Positions 12,838 to 24,469 of a DNA stretch of 64,000 bases are shown in pieces (position 1 is the stretch's first letter; each line of letters opens with the position of its first letter). The notes beneath the pieces are model-generated. The model did no database searches, had not been told where the DNA came from, and saw only the letters and a list, made by a program, of their open reading frames with translations. Position numbers and translations under genes: made by a program. The DNA is from Endocalyx cinctus (lineage: Eukaryota > Ascomycota > Sordariomycetes > Amphisphaeriales > Apiosporaceae): the NCBI GenBank assembly GCA_001600455.1, contig BCKC01000001.1, positions 1,762,441-1,826,440 on the forward strand, in the 5' to 3' direction.

Positions 12838-13869
12838 ATGCCCGCTCAACCGTCCCGAAGGACCAAGGAACCCCCGCTAGGACCCTCACCATCTCTCATA
12901 GACGCGAAATCAACACGCACATCACCAGAACTTCTTACGAAAGCCGTATCGTTAGAATCGAGAACTCCAACGTCTACGATCATCCTCATCAAGAAAGCTT
13001 TGAGGTGGTTATCTGTGGCGAATTGCGTTCTCCTCATAATCCTCCAACTTATATTTGCTTCCGTTTTCCGACCCTTAAGCGAGACGGGATTGAGTATCCC
13101 ATGGGTATGTCTGCTCTTCCCTTTTCATTCATCTCTCTATCTCTGATCGTCATGTATCATCTCATCCACTGAAAAGCCATCTTCCCGAATGGAATGGAAA
13201 GCTGGGTATGCAAATTTGGCGAAGTGATATACACCTTGTTGGACGACATCATGAAAAAAGGGGTTGAGGACCTATTGCCAGTAGAAGAAGACAAAGTGGA
13301 AATGTGAACCTACATTACAAGAAAATAATGTTGCTAATACTACATTACTTACTTTACAGGGCATACTTCTCTCGAGTTGGAATCTATGGCGGCTTGAGAA
13401 GTTTCAGACAAAAGGAGATACAGAGACCATCTCGCTATGGCACCTACGTCTCGAGGGCATAAATCTTCTTATCACTTTCGCGCTGGCGACTTCCAATGCC
13501 TTATCGGGAGGGCACGGTAGCGCCGAGACGCCTTACGACAACTCGTGGCCAGTATATGTTGAGTTTATGGGACCGTTTGGTGTCCTATTGTATGTTTTAT
13601 CGGTTTCCGTATCATGGCACATATGCTTGTAGGTTTTTTTTTCTTCTACATAAGCCTCACCTCCTTCAGGAAAATGAAAATTACGAAAAAGGAGGACAAA
13701 AGGAGAAACTTATACGAATGAATAAAATCTAACCTGATGATTACTTCCTAGTGTCCTCCATGTCGTGATTTTCTCCCTGACGTGGTACGAAAAGACTCAC
13801 AGAAAACCGATGCGTCCCAAATATGACAAGTCAGAAAGCCCCCCTACCTATTCCGATGTAACAAAGTAG
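12838..13869 (+). CDS. Hypothetical multi-pass membrane protein revealed by splicing
   Basis: Not recognised. No single long frame is visible, but three exons join in phase: 12838-13104 (ending TGG before GTATGT), 13360-13628 (after TTTACAG, with a GCTAATAC branch site at 13334-13341) and 13752-13869 (after TTCCTAG). The product is 217 residues. The N-terminal 55 residues are polar (RRTKEPPLGPSPSLIDAK). Hydrophobic segments follow: WLSVANCVLLIILQLIFASV, GINLLITFALATSNAL and FGVLLYVLSVSVSWHICF running into VLHVVIFSLTW, so three or four membrane passes. The tail is polar (KTHRKPMRPKYDKSESPPT). The first intron (255 bases) is long for this window and contains an open stretch beginning IFPNGMESW, so a further small exon is possible. 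The start could also be the in-frame ATG at 12829. Confidence 0.62.
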
Positions 13870-16209
13870 CATAACCGGAGTGCGATACACATTTTCCGAA
13901 TTATGCGAGGGCCCCCAACTATGAATTGTGAGGAATCGCAATGATGCTTTTACTATCAACGATAAACGTGTATGGCTAGCTATAATGTATGGTGTATCGA
14001 GCTAGAGACATGGTAGCAGTATATACTCAAGCGACTCGTAAGAACGTACGACCAGGATTCCGGATTGGATACTTATGGAAATACTCCTATTGTTGGAGTA
14101 GATAAGCTGTTTCTTGAAAAAATTATAACAGTAGAAACTCAGCCAGCGTATAATATATCTGATTCTTACAGAAGACGTTGAAACCACACCAATTGGACAA
14201 TTTGGACCTAAAGAATTTTACACAAGCCCCTCTTTTCCCGAAGTCGGACTTGAGGGGGAAGACCCAAGGTTAGAATAATGACCAAAAATAACAACGGGAA
14301 CGGATATTTCTTCTTTTTCAAACGCGCACCATCGATCTGTCTGTCTGTATTTGTTCGCAATGGATTACGCATTATCAGACCCTCAACTCACGTACATATG
14401 GTAGTAAAGCCTTGTTCTGAAAATTTCATGATTGATTATCATGCAAACCCAGTTTACTACAATGCAGTAACCTAGGATAGTTTATGCCATAAAAGTAGGG
14501 ATTAATAGGGAACATATATGTGATGTGACCCTTTAGATAGTACTTGTCAGCTCGTGTGCGACCTTCAAGGTTTCCCCAGATTCGGCTAAGTAGTTGGCTA
14601 TGTGCGGAACGAAGATCGTAGTCGCACATTACATTACATCCCGTCCAGTTGTCCCCCTTGCAGCATGGGGTACAGGTAGGTATTCTCCATGTTATCATGT
14701 ACTTGAGCTTAAGCAGTATACGTACGTTATTATATAACGATATGGACGTTAAGTTTTATGTTTGACCAAGTATGATTTGTTTTGTATTATTATCATTTGA
14801 TTAAATCCGAGATGGTAGCCGAAATCTGGTAACCTTGGGAGCTTATCCTCTCCCCCCAGCTGCTAGTAACCCGTTCTGCCCGTTCTCGGTGACATCCTAC
14901 AGGACACCGGGGCCACCTTGTCTTCCACCCCAGTCATGCCGGTGCTATTTCGTCCAAATGACAGTATTACTCAATGATTATGTATACGTTAATTTGACGA
15001 TACGTAGCAGTCATCCGCGTTTCTAGCTCAACATTTTCATGCCTTGAGCTTTTTAGAAGCAAGGGATTCAAGCCCTAAAGGGCCTAATGAAGCGTAGCAT
15101 ATCCACAAAGCAAAGCTGGTTCCGTAGTAAAAGGGATAACTATGTCCCTGAGATGCTAACAAGACGATGCAACTCTTATGCACGAATTGCCGGTGGACAC
15201 CTTGGAGCGAGATAGAATGAAGGAGCAGGTGAAAAAAAAGTACCGACGGTTAACATTAATACTTCCTACCACTTCTAGGCCTACCTCATACCAAACGTTA
15301 ACTGGGAAGATATATAGTGTACCGAAATAAAAACAAGTCCATATATATGCGTGTTGCGCACAACCGGCCATGATACTACGACAGAACATGTTATTGCCAA
15401 TATTATATGACTGGTATTGTTATATTGTAACGATGTTCAAATATTCTTAATGTTTCATGAGTCGTGGTCACCTTCGTACATATAACCCGAAAGTATAGTC
15501 GAAGCTGTCAGCCATCTACCCTTTTATCTCCCTTTTTTTTTTCTTCCTTTATCGAGAGATGTATGAAAAAGTAGACGACGACGATAACGGCCTTGATAGA
15601 TTATTGAGGATTGAGGATTGCCGATTGACCGATTGACCGACTAACCGACGATAAATGATAGATGACTCGATATTCCCTTCAAAATATCGTTATTTCGATG
15701 TAATACTACTATTTCCGCCGAATTGGATATTTATTTTATTATTTCTTCTATACGTCAGAAAAGAAAGAAAACGGGAAGAAAAGAACACGGCTCGATTGTT
15801 GGCTGCGATTCATTAGCGGTGTTTGTTGATTTGGAATTCGAATTGCAGCGTGTGTGTGATAAGAAATAAAGAAAAATGTCCGATAGGAAACACGGCGAAT
15901 CGTCATCAGGCCCAGCAAGACATAGCCATTCCGTCCCTGCAGCTTCTTTCCGTGCGTTTAAACGAAACCTAAGTTTATTCTATTCTATATTCTCCCCAGC
16001 CTTCTTTTCTTTTTAAAACGACTTATTTCTTTTTCTTTTTACAGTCAAAACTTATATATATTCTTTCCATTTCTCCCTTGTTTCTTGTAAATCTAAATGA
16101 TTCCACCTATCTTAAATATCCGCATATGTCTATGAGCTTAAATCTTCACCGATCTCTACGACGTTAAACTAAATGTTTCCCCCACGCCGATAACTCGACG
16201 AGACGACTA
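13870..16209. other. Gene-free intergenic region
   Basis: About 2.3 kb, AT-rich, with no frame over 114 codons and nothing recognisable. A short degenerate tandem stretch of GATTGACC-like units lies around 15605-15650. The right part should hold the promoter of the SDR-fold gene. Confidence 0.55.
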
Positions 16210-17398
16210 ATGAACAGTATAGCGACACACAACTCCCCGCGAACATGGTTTCTTACATCGTCACTCAGCCCTCTCATTGTTCGTTTGATACGACAGCTTT
16301 TGACCCACGGTGATTATGTCGTAGCCTGCCTACCGCCCGGCGAGATCGACCACGAAGACCGCAGCGCCGAGTTTCGCGAACTCGTGAACGAGTGTAAGAG
16401 TAACCGAAAGGATCGCGAGGGCTGGAAGGATCGCATCCGCGCCATAAGATGCGATGGCCGAAATATGGGACAGTGCGGCGCCGCCGTTGCCGAGGCAAAG
16501 CAGATCTTTGGACGCATAGACATATTATTATGTTGTACCTCTGAAGGCAAGTGACGGTCTATCATACACATCTTCTACGATTTAAGAAGTGTCACTGGAA
16601 AATTGACACGGAAAAAAAAAAAAAAAAAAACTAATTTGTCATTACGAATATTTAGCCATTGTTGGGACTGTAGAAGAATTGTCTACGACACCGGCGACTC
16701 AGAATCTAGTGCGTGATCAATTCGAGACCATCTTCTTCTCGCAAGTGAACTTCATCAAAGCCGCGCTGCCCACCCTCCGGGCGCAGCACACGGGCCACAT
16801 CATGATTCTGACAAGCATCGGCGGCCACATCGGCACGCCGGGGATGCCCATCTACACGGCGGCGACGTGGGCGTTGGAAGGGTTCTGCGATTCCCTCGCG
16901 TACGAGGTAGCGCCGTTCAACGTCAAGGTCACGGTGGTGCAGCCGCACAAGGAGATCCAGTCCCTGACCAACAAGATCGTCTTCTCGCCCTCGCTGCCGT
17001 ACTACGACAGCGAGAACAACCCGGCCCCCAGCGTGCGCGACATGCTCACCAACGTGCTCAACCTAAACCCCGACACCGCCATGTCCCAGTCGGACACCGA
17101 GATCCTGTCCCGGTACCCTAAGCTGCCCGGCGCGTCGGTGGACCGGCTCGTGGCCGAGACGGTCCACGCGCTCACGGCGATCGGCGGTCACGAAAACCCG
17201 CCGGCCCGACATATAGTTGGGTTTGAGGGCGCCGAGGCCGTCAAGGAAAAGCTCAAGACGGTCACGGAGGAGTTGGAAGACTTTGTAGAGGCGAGTATCG
17301 CCGTCGATATCTATGAAAACGATTTTAGGACGGATGATAGGGAAGGTAGGGTTGCTTCAAGCGAGCCGGGTGGGCCAGCTAGCGTTACGATGGGATGA
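16210..17398 (+). CDS. SDR-fold protein with degenerate catalytic motifs (2 exons, GC-AG intron)
   Basis: Related to short-chain dehydrogenases/reductases but probably inactive. Exon 1 is 16210-16546; the intron (16547-16655) begins GCAAGT and ends TTTAG, a GC-AG intron; exon 2 is 16656-17398. Joined, it reads LCCTSEAIVGTVEELS and gives 359 residues. The SDR frame is clear: beta1-alphaA near residue 14, FGRIDILL before the NNAG position, and the core MILTSIGGHIGTPGMPIYTAATWALEGF. Yet the TGxxxGxG nucleotide motif is replaced by LTSSLSPLIV, NNAG by CCTSE, and in the active-site YxxxK the Lys is Thr (YTAAT). Ser and Tyr remain. A long C-terminal extension (about 130 residues) follows. Exon 2 is much more GC-rich than exon 1. 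The intron contains an A19 run. A non-catalytic or altered-cofactor role is inferred. Confidence 0.8.
16612..16630 (+). repeat. A19 homopolymer in an intron
   Basis: Nineteen consecutive A inside the GC-AG intron of the SDR-fold gene. Confidence 0.9.
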
Positions 17399-18313
17399 AA
17401 AGATTCGTATTATATTGTAGATATCACGTATTTTAAGCATCTATATTGAATGGAATATCTGCCTATGTATGATAGGTGCATTTCTTCGAAAATGACTGTA
17501 TTATCGCCATTATGGGCCTTGATGCACTTGGATTAAATTGCCTGGGATCTATGTGGTAATTCAAACTTTGTAATGGACGCTCCATCTACATCAATCGATA
17601 TTTTTTCTTCTTCTGTTATGCTATATCTTGGCTTCCTGAAAACAATACCTTTGCCTCGTGGCGTTGCTGCTAGAAGGCGAATTGATAGTCTGAATTTGAG
17701 TGTTCTAGATTGGCTCTGGCGATCTTCCAATTAAGAATGATGGAATTCTCGTTAAGCCACAGTTCTGCACTTAGCTACGCCCTGCAGGGTTATCGAAGCT
17801 CTCTAACCAGTGGGGTGGATTAAGGGATTAGCCGTTCTATTGTACAGCTGTAGGTTAGTATCCCCTGCATTAACACACCGCTATATTAATATTCAATAAT
17901 GGCATTGTTCAAGGCTCTCTGCAAACCACTACGTTGCTGCCTTGATAGAGAGACGTTCCAGGTAAAACAGCTGCTAAGTTACAGAGCATATGTACTTAAT
18001 AGGTACATCCATAATTAGCTGTCCGACGCCCGACCGCAAAAGTCACATGGCATACTCTTAAAACTTGTCGAAATCCATTTGATATGATTGTTTGATGAGC
18101 TGCAATTCATACGCAATCATACTGTTATCATAGAATTCCATAATAATGAAAGAGCCATTATGATATATAATACAATCGATGAATATTTAATACCTATTAT
18201 AACGAAGTAACGAAATACCGGCCACAACCCTACGTTCCCTCTCCATCCCTTCACGCCTTCGAACACCTGTCTTGTATTGTCATGTAGAGCCAAATATCAC
18301 GATCAATGTTAGG
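17399..18313. other. Intergenic region, TRS120 promoter
   Basis: AT-rich interval between the SDR-fold gene and TRS120, both on the plus strand. It should include the 3' UTR of the first and the promoter of the second. No gene seen. Confidence 0.6.
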
Positions 18314-21300
18314 ATGAGCTTGGATTTTATGTTACCCGTTGCTCCGGCAAGGGTGAGAGCTTTGGTTTTACCCCTTGGCCAGATCAAAAAAGACAAGTTC
18401 TTGTCATATGTCCAAAGACTTAACGAAGAACATGTTGTCCAACTTCGCGATATCAGCGCGGATGGCCGCCCAAATCGAAGTGAGTTTCGCCTCTATCGTG
18501 CCTCGAAAGAAGTTAATCTGATTGATATGTGTCCCATAAGATATGTTTTCTCCTCTCGCATTCCCGGACGGCGCAATCTTTTACGATTTAATTACCTATG
18601 CACCTCCGCCGTCTCATCTAGCTCTTGCCCCCTTCGACCTATTCCGAGAACCTCTTGCCGTGATAGGTATCGCCGACGGAAACGAACTTGAAAAGGCCAC
18701 CTTTAGCAAGAGACACTCTGCTAATGGCCATGCGCCGACTACGATGGAGAGGAATATTAGGGCCTTATACCAAGAATTGGAAGAATTGAGAGATACCTAC
18801 CCTGATATGCTCGCCCACCAAGCTTTAATATTCGATTATACCTCCCCTGCAGATCATGAGGTTCCGATACCCGAAGGAATAAAGACCGTCCCACCTTTAG
18901 AGCAATCCAAACGAACTACAATCAAGACTGTCATGTGTGACATATCTTCTCTCTTGCTGTCAGAGATGACGACTCTAGCCAAATCCTTCGAGGCCATGAC
19001 AACGATTGACTCACCTGGTCAGGCACCGAGTCGTCCTACAATGACTAATAATGCAGCGTGGACGTCTGAAGATGCGAAACCTGCAGGGCGAAGGAATTCG
19101 CAGTTTGCTATACCCACGGTGACGAGGTCGGCATCATCTAGCGGAACCGTGGATAGAAGCCACGCGCGCATGTCCATGCCGGCGGTATCGTTCAAGTCTC
19201 TTCCCTTTGGCTCAAGCAGTTCAACGCCCACCGGAAGGCCAACGACACCTGTTCGGAGTGGTTTGTCTAATCCGCCTACGACGTTCGATGATATTGCGTC
19301 TGTCGCGAACGGCGACGCTTCAAACCCCCAGAGTCCTGAGCAAAAGGGCGCCAATCGCGCTAGCTCGGCCGACCCAACCAAATCGTCGAACCAAGATAAA
19401 GTATCCGTGCAAGGTTTCGGCCCGGGCGGGCTTAACGAGAGGTGGAGGAATAAAGGGAAAGGTCGTGCTCGGGTGCTAATAGGCTCACTATATCTTCAAG
19501 CAGGACGCTGGACCGATGCATTAAAAGAGTTGGTTGAAGGCGCCACCGTTGCAAAATCCCTTAATGATCACCTTTGGCACGGCAAGGCGTTGGAGCTTAT
19601 CGCAACAAGTCTCATGCTACTTGGCTGGGCGGGACTAGACTTCCAAGTGCCCGCGATTTGCCTTTCAGCAAACGAAAAGACCCCTAGCAGCAGCACCAAA
19701 GGACCAGATGCTGATGAAGTCGATCCAAGCCAATCAAAATCACTACACAATCTACAAGCTATTCTTCCCGACCTCTTAGATCGGATTATTGGACTCTACT
19801 CGAGGATATCTGGTGAACAGCTACCCCCGCTACCACTTTCTGAATCTATAATCAGATTTTGCAATTTACTTACCGCTCTCCATTTATGCGAGGGCACACT
19901 GAATAAAAAATCCCTAGACATGATAGTGCTTGGCAAGTTTCCTACTAAGGTCTTAACAACATCGCCACGCCTCACTATCACTCCATCTCGTGCACATATT
20001 ACGAATCTGCTGTTCAAGGCGTTCCCGCCTTACGCGCCTGAGCTACTTACAACCGTTGACCGTACTATCATCCTTAGTGGCATTGCAACCATTCTAGGTA
20101 CCTTGGGATTCCACAGGAAGAAAGCGATGGTCGTAAGGGAACTGGTTTCCGTGTTAATTGCGGGCCTGGTGGAAGCCAGGACTAGAGGAGCTGCTGAAGT
20201 GGGTATCCATCCGGCAGCTGGTTTAGTAGCTCTAAATACTGTAAATGGGCATGGCAGAGGCGCAGGAGCTCTCGAGCTCGGAGAAGGAGATATTGAACAT
20301 GGAATTGATGCCTTCCTCGGCTTCTTATGTAGGACATATGGCGTTGTAACTTTTGACGATTCCAAGAACGATCCAGACACAACGGTCGATACGGATGAGA
20401 AAATCACAGCGAGAATACTTAACCAGTCCTCGGCCAGGCATTTCGGAATGCGGAATATCAAAATCGACGTGCTCCGGGCATGTATCAACTTTTCCGAGGC
20501 ACTCCCGGACTTTAGCGGGGTCTTGAAATTTTCCAGCGATCTCTTACGGACTGCTGGTAGCGGAGTTGCACCTGGGCCACATCGGGAAGATGCAGCTCCT
20601 GTAATCTCAAGAGAAGAACAGATCAGACTCTCTACTAACATATCAAAAACCACGAGTCTATCGCAAAGGCTAGGCTTAGGTCACCTATCGGCCGAATACT
20701 GGGACGAATTCCTGGTTCGCGGGATCACGATGGACCCTCTTCCAACAACGCGTGCACCGATCTCTCATTCCAAAAATGTCTTGCCAGGCGTGACAACTAT
20801 GCGTACGTCTCAAGACGTTAACCCTTTTATTTATAACCCATTCTTAAGAGCACCGGATAAGGTAGCAGTTGAGAGGACCCTTGTAACCGGAGAGGCGGCC
20901 TCTTTTAGAATCACGCTTCAGAATCCATATGATATCGACGTGGAAATTGAAAGCATCAGGTTAGATACTGAAGGAGCCGAGTTTGAATCGTCGGTTGCTA
21001 CCACGATATTAGGCCCATATCGCACACAGTTACTTAAAATATCCGGGACACCTAAGGCCCCGGGTACAGTTAAAGTTGTCGGCGCTATTGTACAGGTACG
21101 GGGATGTCGAGAAAGGAGGTTTCCTATATTTACGAAGTCCTGGGCACCAGAAACTCAGATGAAGATAAAAGGCATTGGTTTGTCCTCGGTAAAGGAGTCT
21201 AAGACTTTGCCTCCCGTTGGCCAGCCTCTGAACCCTGATAGCATAGGGTTGAATGCAATAGCTGCACAACCTATCATGATTGTCGAATCGACTTCTTTGT

Positions 21301-22730
21301 CGCAATCTTCGGTTATGATCTTGGAAGGAGAACGACAGACTTTTTCGGTCACCCTTCGAAATATTTCGTCCACTACTCCCGCAGATCTTCTTCTTTTCTC
21401 CTTTCAGGATTCTACACAAGGACCTCTACAAACAGCTCTAACGAATAGAGACGCGACGCCTGTTGAATTGTACGAATATGAACTGGTACTTGCAAGGAAA
21501 CAAGCGTTACGGCTAAAAAAAGTCGACGACTCGAAGAGATACATACCTCCTAACGGCACAGGTACTTTTGAGTTTGAAATCCTCGGAAAACCAGGTCTCA
21601 CGAACGGGACAATTCAGATTGATTACGGGCATCTTGGCGTACCTCAATCAGAGGTCCAGGAAAAATTCCATACCCGTCAGGTATGTCTAGATCTGACAGT
21701 TACAGTAAATGCCAGCGTTGAGCTCGTACGACTGGATATTCTGCCAATACAATCAGAAGTGCCTATGCCGATATGGAAACACTTAGGTCAGCAGGGCGAA
21801 GAGGTAAACTTTTCTGCGCCTGATGAGTACTGTCTATTGTTGATGGACCTCCGAAATTCGTGGCCAAGTAATATGCAGGTCTGTCTGAAGGGTCCATCGG
21901 GCATTATGATCGAAGAACAAATACTCCCCGGCAATACAAACCGTGTCGTGTTCCCGGTTCAAAGAATATATCTTGAAGATCCTCATGCGACAATACCAGC
22001 ATTAAATCCATCTCGACAGAGGCAATTCGTCGTTAGCAGCATCAAAATTACCCCGGAGATCGAACGAGGGAACCGAGAAGCATTCTGGTACCGGGAAAAG
22101 ATGCTCGAGTCGCTCTCAGGATCCTGGAAAAGTCTTTCAGGACCAGCGAGGGAGGGTACAATCGAATTCCGCAGCATGCGCCTTACGCCACGAATGATCG
22201 AGGCCCTTAAAATTGACGAAGTCGGAATCGACATTGACGTCGAACAGCTATCAGCGGATGAGGACGACGAAAAGTCGCTTCATAAGCAGCATGACACATA
22301 CGTCGACGAGTTCATGCAGATCCGGGTAGAAGTGACGAACCGGACGGACGAGCCCATCTACCCGACCGTCCGGATCATGCCCTCGCTCCGCCACCGGCCC
22401 GCCAACGTCGCCCTCGACTTCACGCGCAAGCTCGCGTGGAACGGCACGCTGCAGCAGACGCTACCGCTCCTGCAGCCGAAATCGACGGCCGAGGTGGTCG
22501 TCGGCGCCACGCCCCTGTGCCGCGGCGAGTTCGAGATCCTGGCCTCGGTCGAGGAGACGACGTTGTGGGCCAGCGCCGGAACCGGCGCGGCGGCGGCGCC
22601 CCCGGGCGGCAGGCAGAGATCCGATACCGAGAAGATGATGGACGCCGTCCTGGGCGCGAAGGAGAGGCGCATATGGCACTCGAGACGACCTTGTGTCCTT
22701 CGCGTGCTCGATAGGGAAGATGTTATGTGA
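18314..22730 (+). CDS. TRS120: TRAPP complex subunit Trs120 (TRAPPC9 / HypA family)
   Basis: A large scaffold subunit of the TRAPPII tethering complex, which activates Ypt31/32-type Rabs at the late Golgi; the Aspergillus orthologue is HypA. Exon 1 (18314-18479) encodes MSLDFMLPVAPARVRALVLP. A 61-base intron (18480-18540) restores the conserved junction PNRNMFSPLAFPDGAIFYDL, and exon 2 runs 18541-22730. The product is 1451 residues, in the usual range. The ATG at 18314 is chosen because the N-terminus matches the family start and the splice phase agrees. A low-complexity Ser/Thr/Pro linker occupies roughly residues 200-330, followed by the TPR-like helical region (YLQAGRWTDALKELVEGA) and the C-terminal beta-rich half. 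Composition changes sharply near 22310: the last 400 bases are far more GC-rich. The stop codon lies six bases before a T20A20 palindrome. Confidence 0.93.
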
Positions 22731-22736
22731 AAGCTG

Positions 22737-22776
<40 letters not shown>

Positions 22777-23559
22777 GATGTACGTATCTGAAGATAAGAT
22801 GTAAGGATATGAAGTACGCGATGATAAGATACAATAGATGTATGGATGGAGAAGACTGAAGGACGGAGGGGGTGCGGGGATGTTTCCCCTACTTAAGTTA
22901 CTGCAAAATCAAAGAAACTATAACCATTATACAAATATACTTGAACGGGATCTAGAGCATCGTGCATAGCTTAGAAGGTGAACTTCAAATTGCAGGATGT
23001 ACGTGGGGCATGATCCTCAGCTTACCGCTAAACATGACTTCCAAGGCAATAATTTCATGTAATACAGAAAAGCAGCAGCAATGTGATATTTTGGTTTGAA
23101 ATATTTCTGAATTGTTTATTCTACATCCACGCTTCGATCTCGTTGCGTCTGCGCTGGAAATTTCAAGTTATATCCCGTTAATTGCACCGTCGTCTCCCGT
23201 AGTAGATAAATAGCAGATATTTATCTCCATTTTCTTCTCTGTTGATAGAGAGACGATGCTACTCCATTCTCTTCGAAATCAATTTCAAAAAAAATATCAA
23301 CCCTGGCCCAAATGAGTAGGCATAGATACGAGGAGAATGCGTATAATATTAATATTTCCCTCCTGTAAGAAAACGAGTATTCAGGGGTTGTGTACATACG
23401 GATTTCGTAGTGGTGCCATACGACTTGACGAACTTTATTTTAGTTTTCTGCCAGTGAGCAGATGCGTTTTCTTTTCTAGTCTTTTACCCGTCTAGTCTCT
23501 CGATTATGAGATATGTAAATAGAAAGGGGTGAAAAAAGAAAGCTTGGATCTTTTTTCTT
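22731..23559. other. Convergent 3' region with T20A20 palindrome
   Basis: Interval between TRS120 (+) and the ASXH-domain gene (-). Apart from the palindrome at 22737-22776 it is AT-rich with no gene. Confidence 0.65.
22737..22776. repeat. Perfect T20A20 palindrome
   Basis: Twenty T followed directly by twenty A, beginning six bases after the TRS120 stop codon. It could fold as a perfect hairpin in the 3' UTR, or mark an assembly join or collapsed repeat. Confidence 0.9.
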
Positions 23560-24469
23560 TCAGTTTAAGTCGACCCCCCAAGAGTCCTTGAGCGAAGCGG
23601 CGCGAAACTCGTCGAAGCCTCCGTTCCGACGGGTCTCCCCTGCGGCGATAGCCTCAGCGATCCACTGGGGGTCATGTACACCATCAATCAGGGACTCCTG
23701 GTAGCGTGCGACGTCGTGTCGAAAATGGTTACTGCTACGAAGGACGTCGGCGTCCGGGCGCGATGCTTCCGGAGGACCGTCTTGGCAGGTATCAGAGCTA
23801 GACGAGGACGGCATCTTGGACAGCACCGCTTCCTTTTCTTCCGGAGATAGTATATCCCAAGCTCTCGGGGTACTGAGGAGTAAGTCCTATATGTCGTTTT
23901 TTTTTTTTTTTAGCTACGGAAGCTTTTCTTGCATTTTGTACTGCATTTAGTCTGAAAGGAATAAAAATAAAAAAAAATAAAAAGAGCGGGTAGGGGGAGG
24001 GCAAGACTAAGGAGATAGATTTACCCGTAAATTTGTCTTGCCTAATGGGGCGTTCGGGTTCGTGAGCATCTCCCCCGCATTATCGTACTTGGACTTTCCT
24101 TTGCGGCTCTTGACGTTGACTGTCAGATCTGGAAGGGGTTTCCGGGCAAAAGAAACTACGCCGGCCTTCTCAAGGAAGGCTTGCTCCTCCGGAGATGCAG
24201 ACAATTTGCTAGCCTCTTCTTCGCTGCCGTCATGTCTGGCAAGCTTGGAAGATTTGTCGGCGGCCTGAGAAAGTAAGTTTAGTGGTCTGTTGTACCAGTT
24301 TATTATTCTCGTTCAGGGGAGTTTTTGAATTTATAGATGGGTTACAACTCACCGGGGAAGCTTGAGCGTCACGGCTTATCTGAGATCGGCTTCGTTTGGC
24401 TCCGTTGGTGTTTCCCACGTTGGTAACTTCCTGGATGGGAGACATGATGATTACATTCGGTGAGAACAT
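23560..24469 (-). CDS. ASXH (Asx homology) domain protein (3 exons)
   Basis: A fungal protein with an Asx homology domain, the fold that in animal Asx/ASXL proteins binds and activates the BAP1/Calypso histone H2A deubiquitinase; nuclear chromatin function here is inferred from that family. Exons are 24469-24353, 24264-24025 and 23886-23560, all joined in phase 0, giving 227 residues. The N-terminal third is basic and polar (GAKRSRSQISRD). The ASXH region starts near residue 110 (KYDNAGEMLTNPNAPLGKTN) and continues across the second intron into DLLSTPRAWDILSPEEKEAV, then FRHDVARYQESL, HDPQWIAEA, FDEFRAASL and the terminal SWGVDL. The start could also be the in-frame ATG at 24445. It is divergently transcribed from SEC22. 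Confidence 0.82.
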
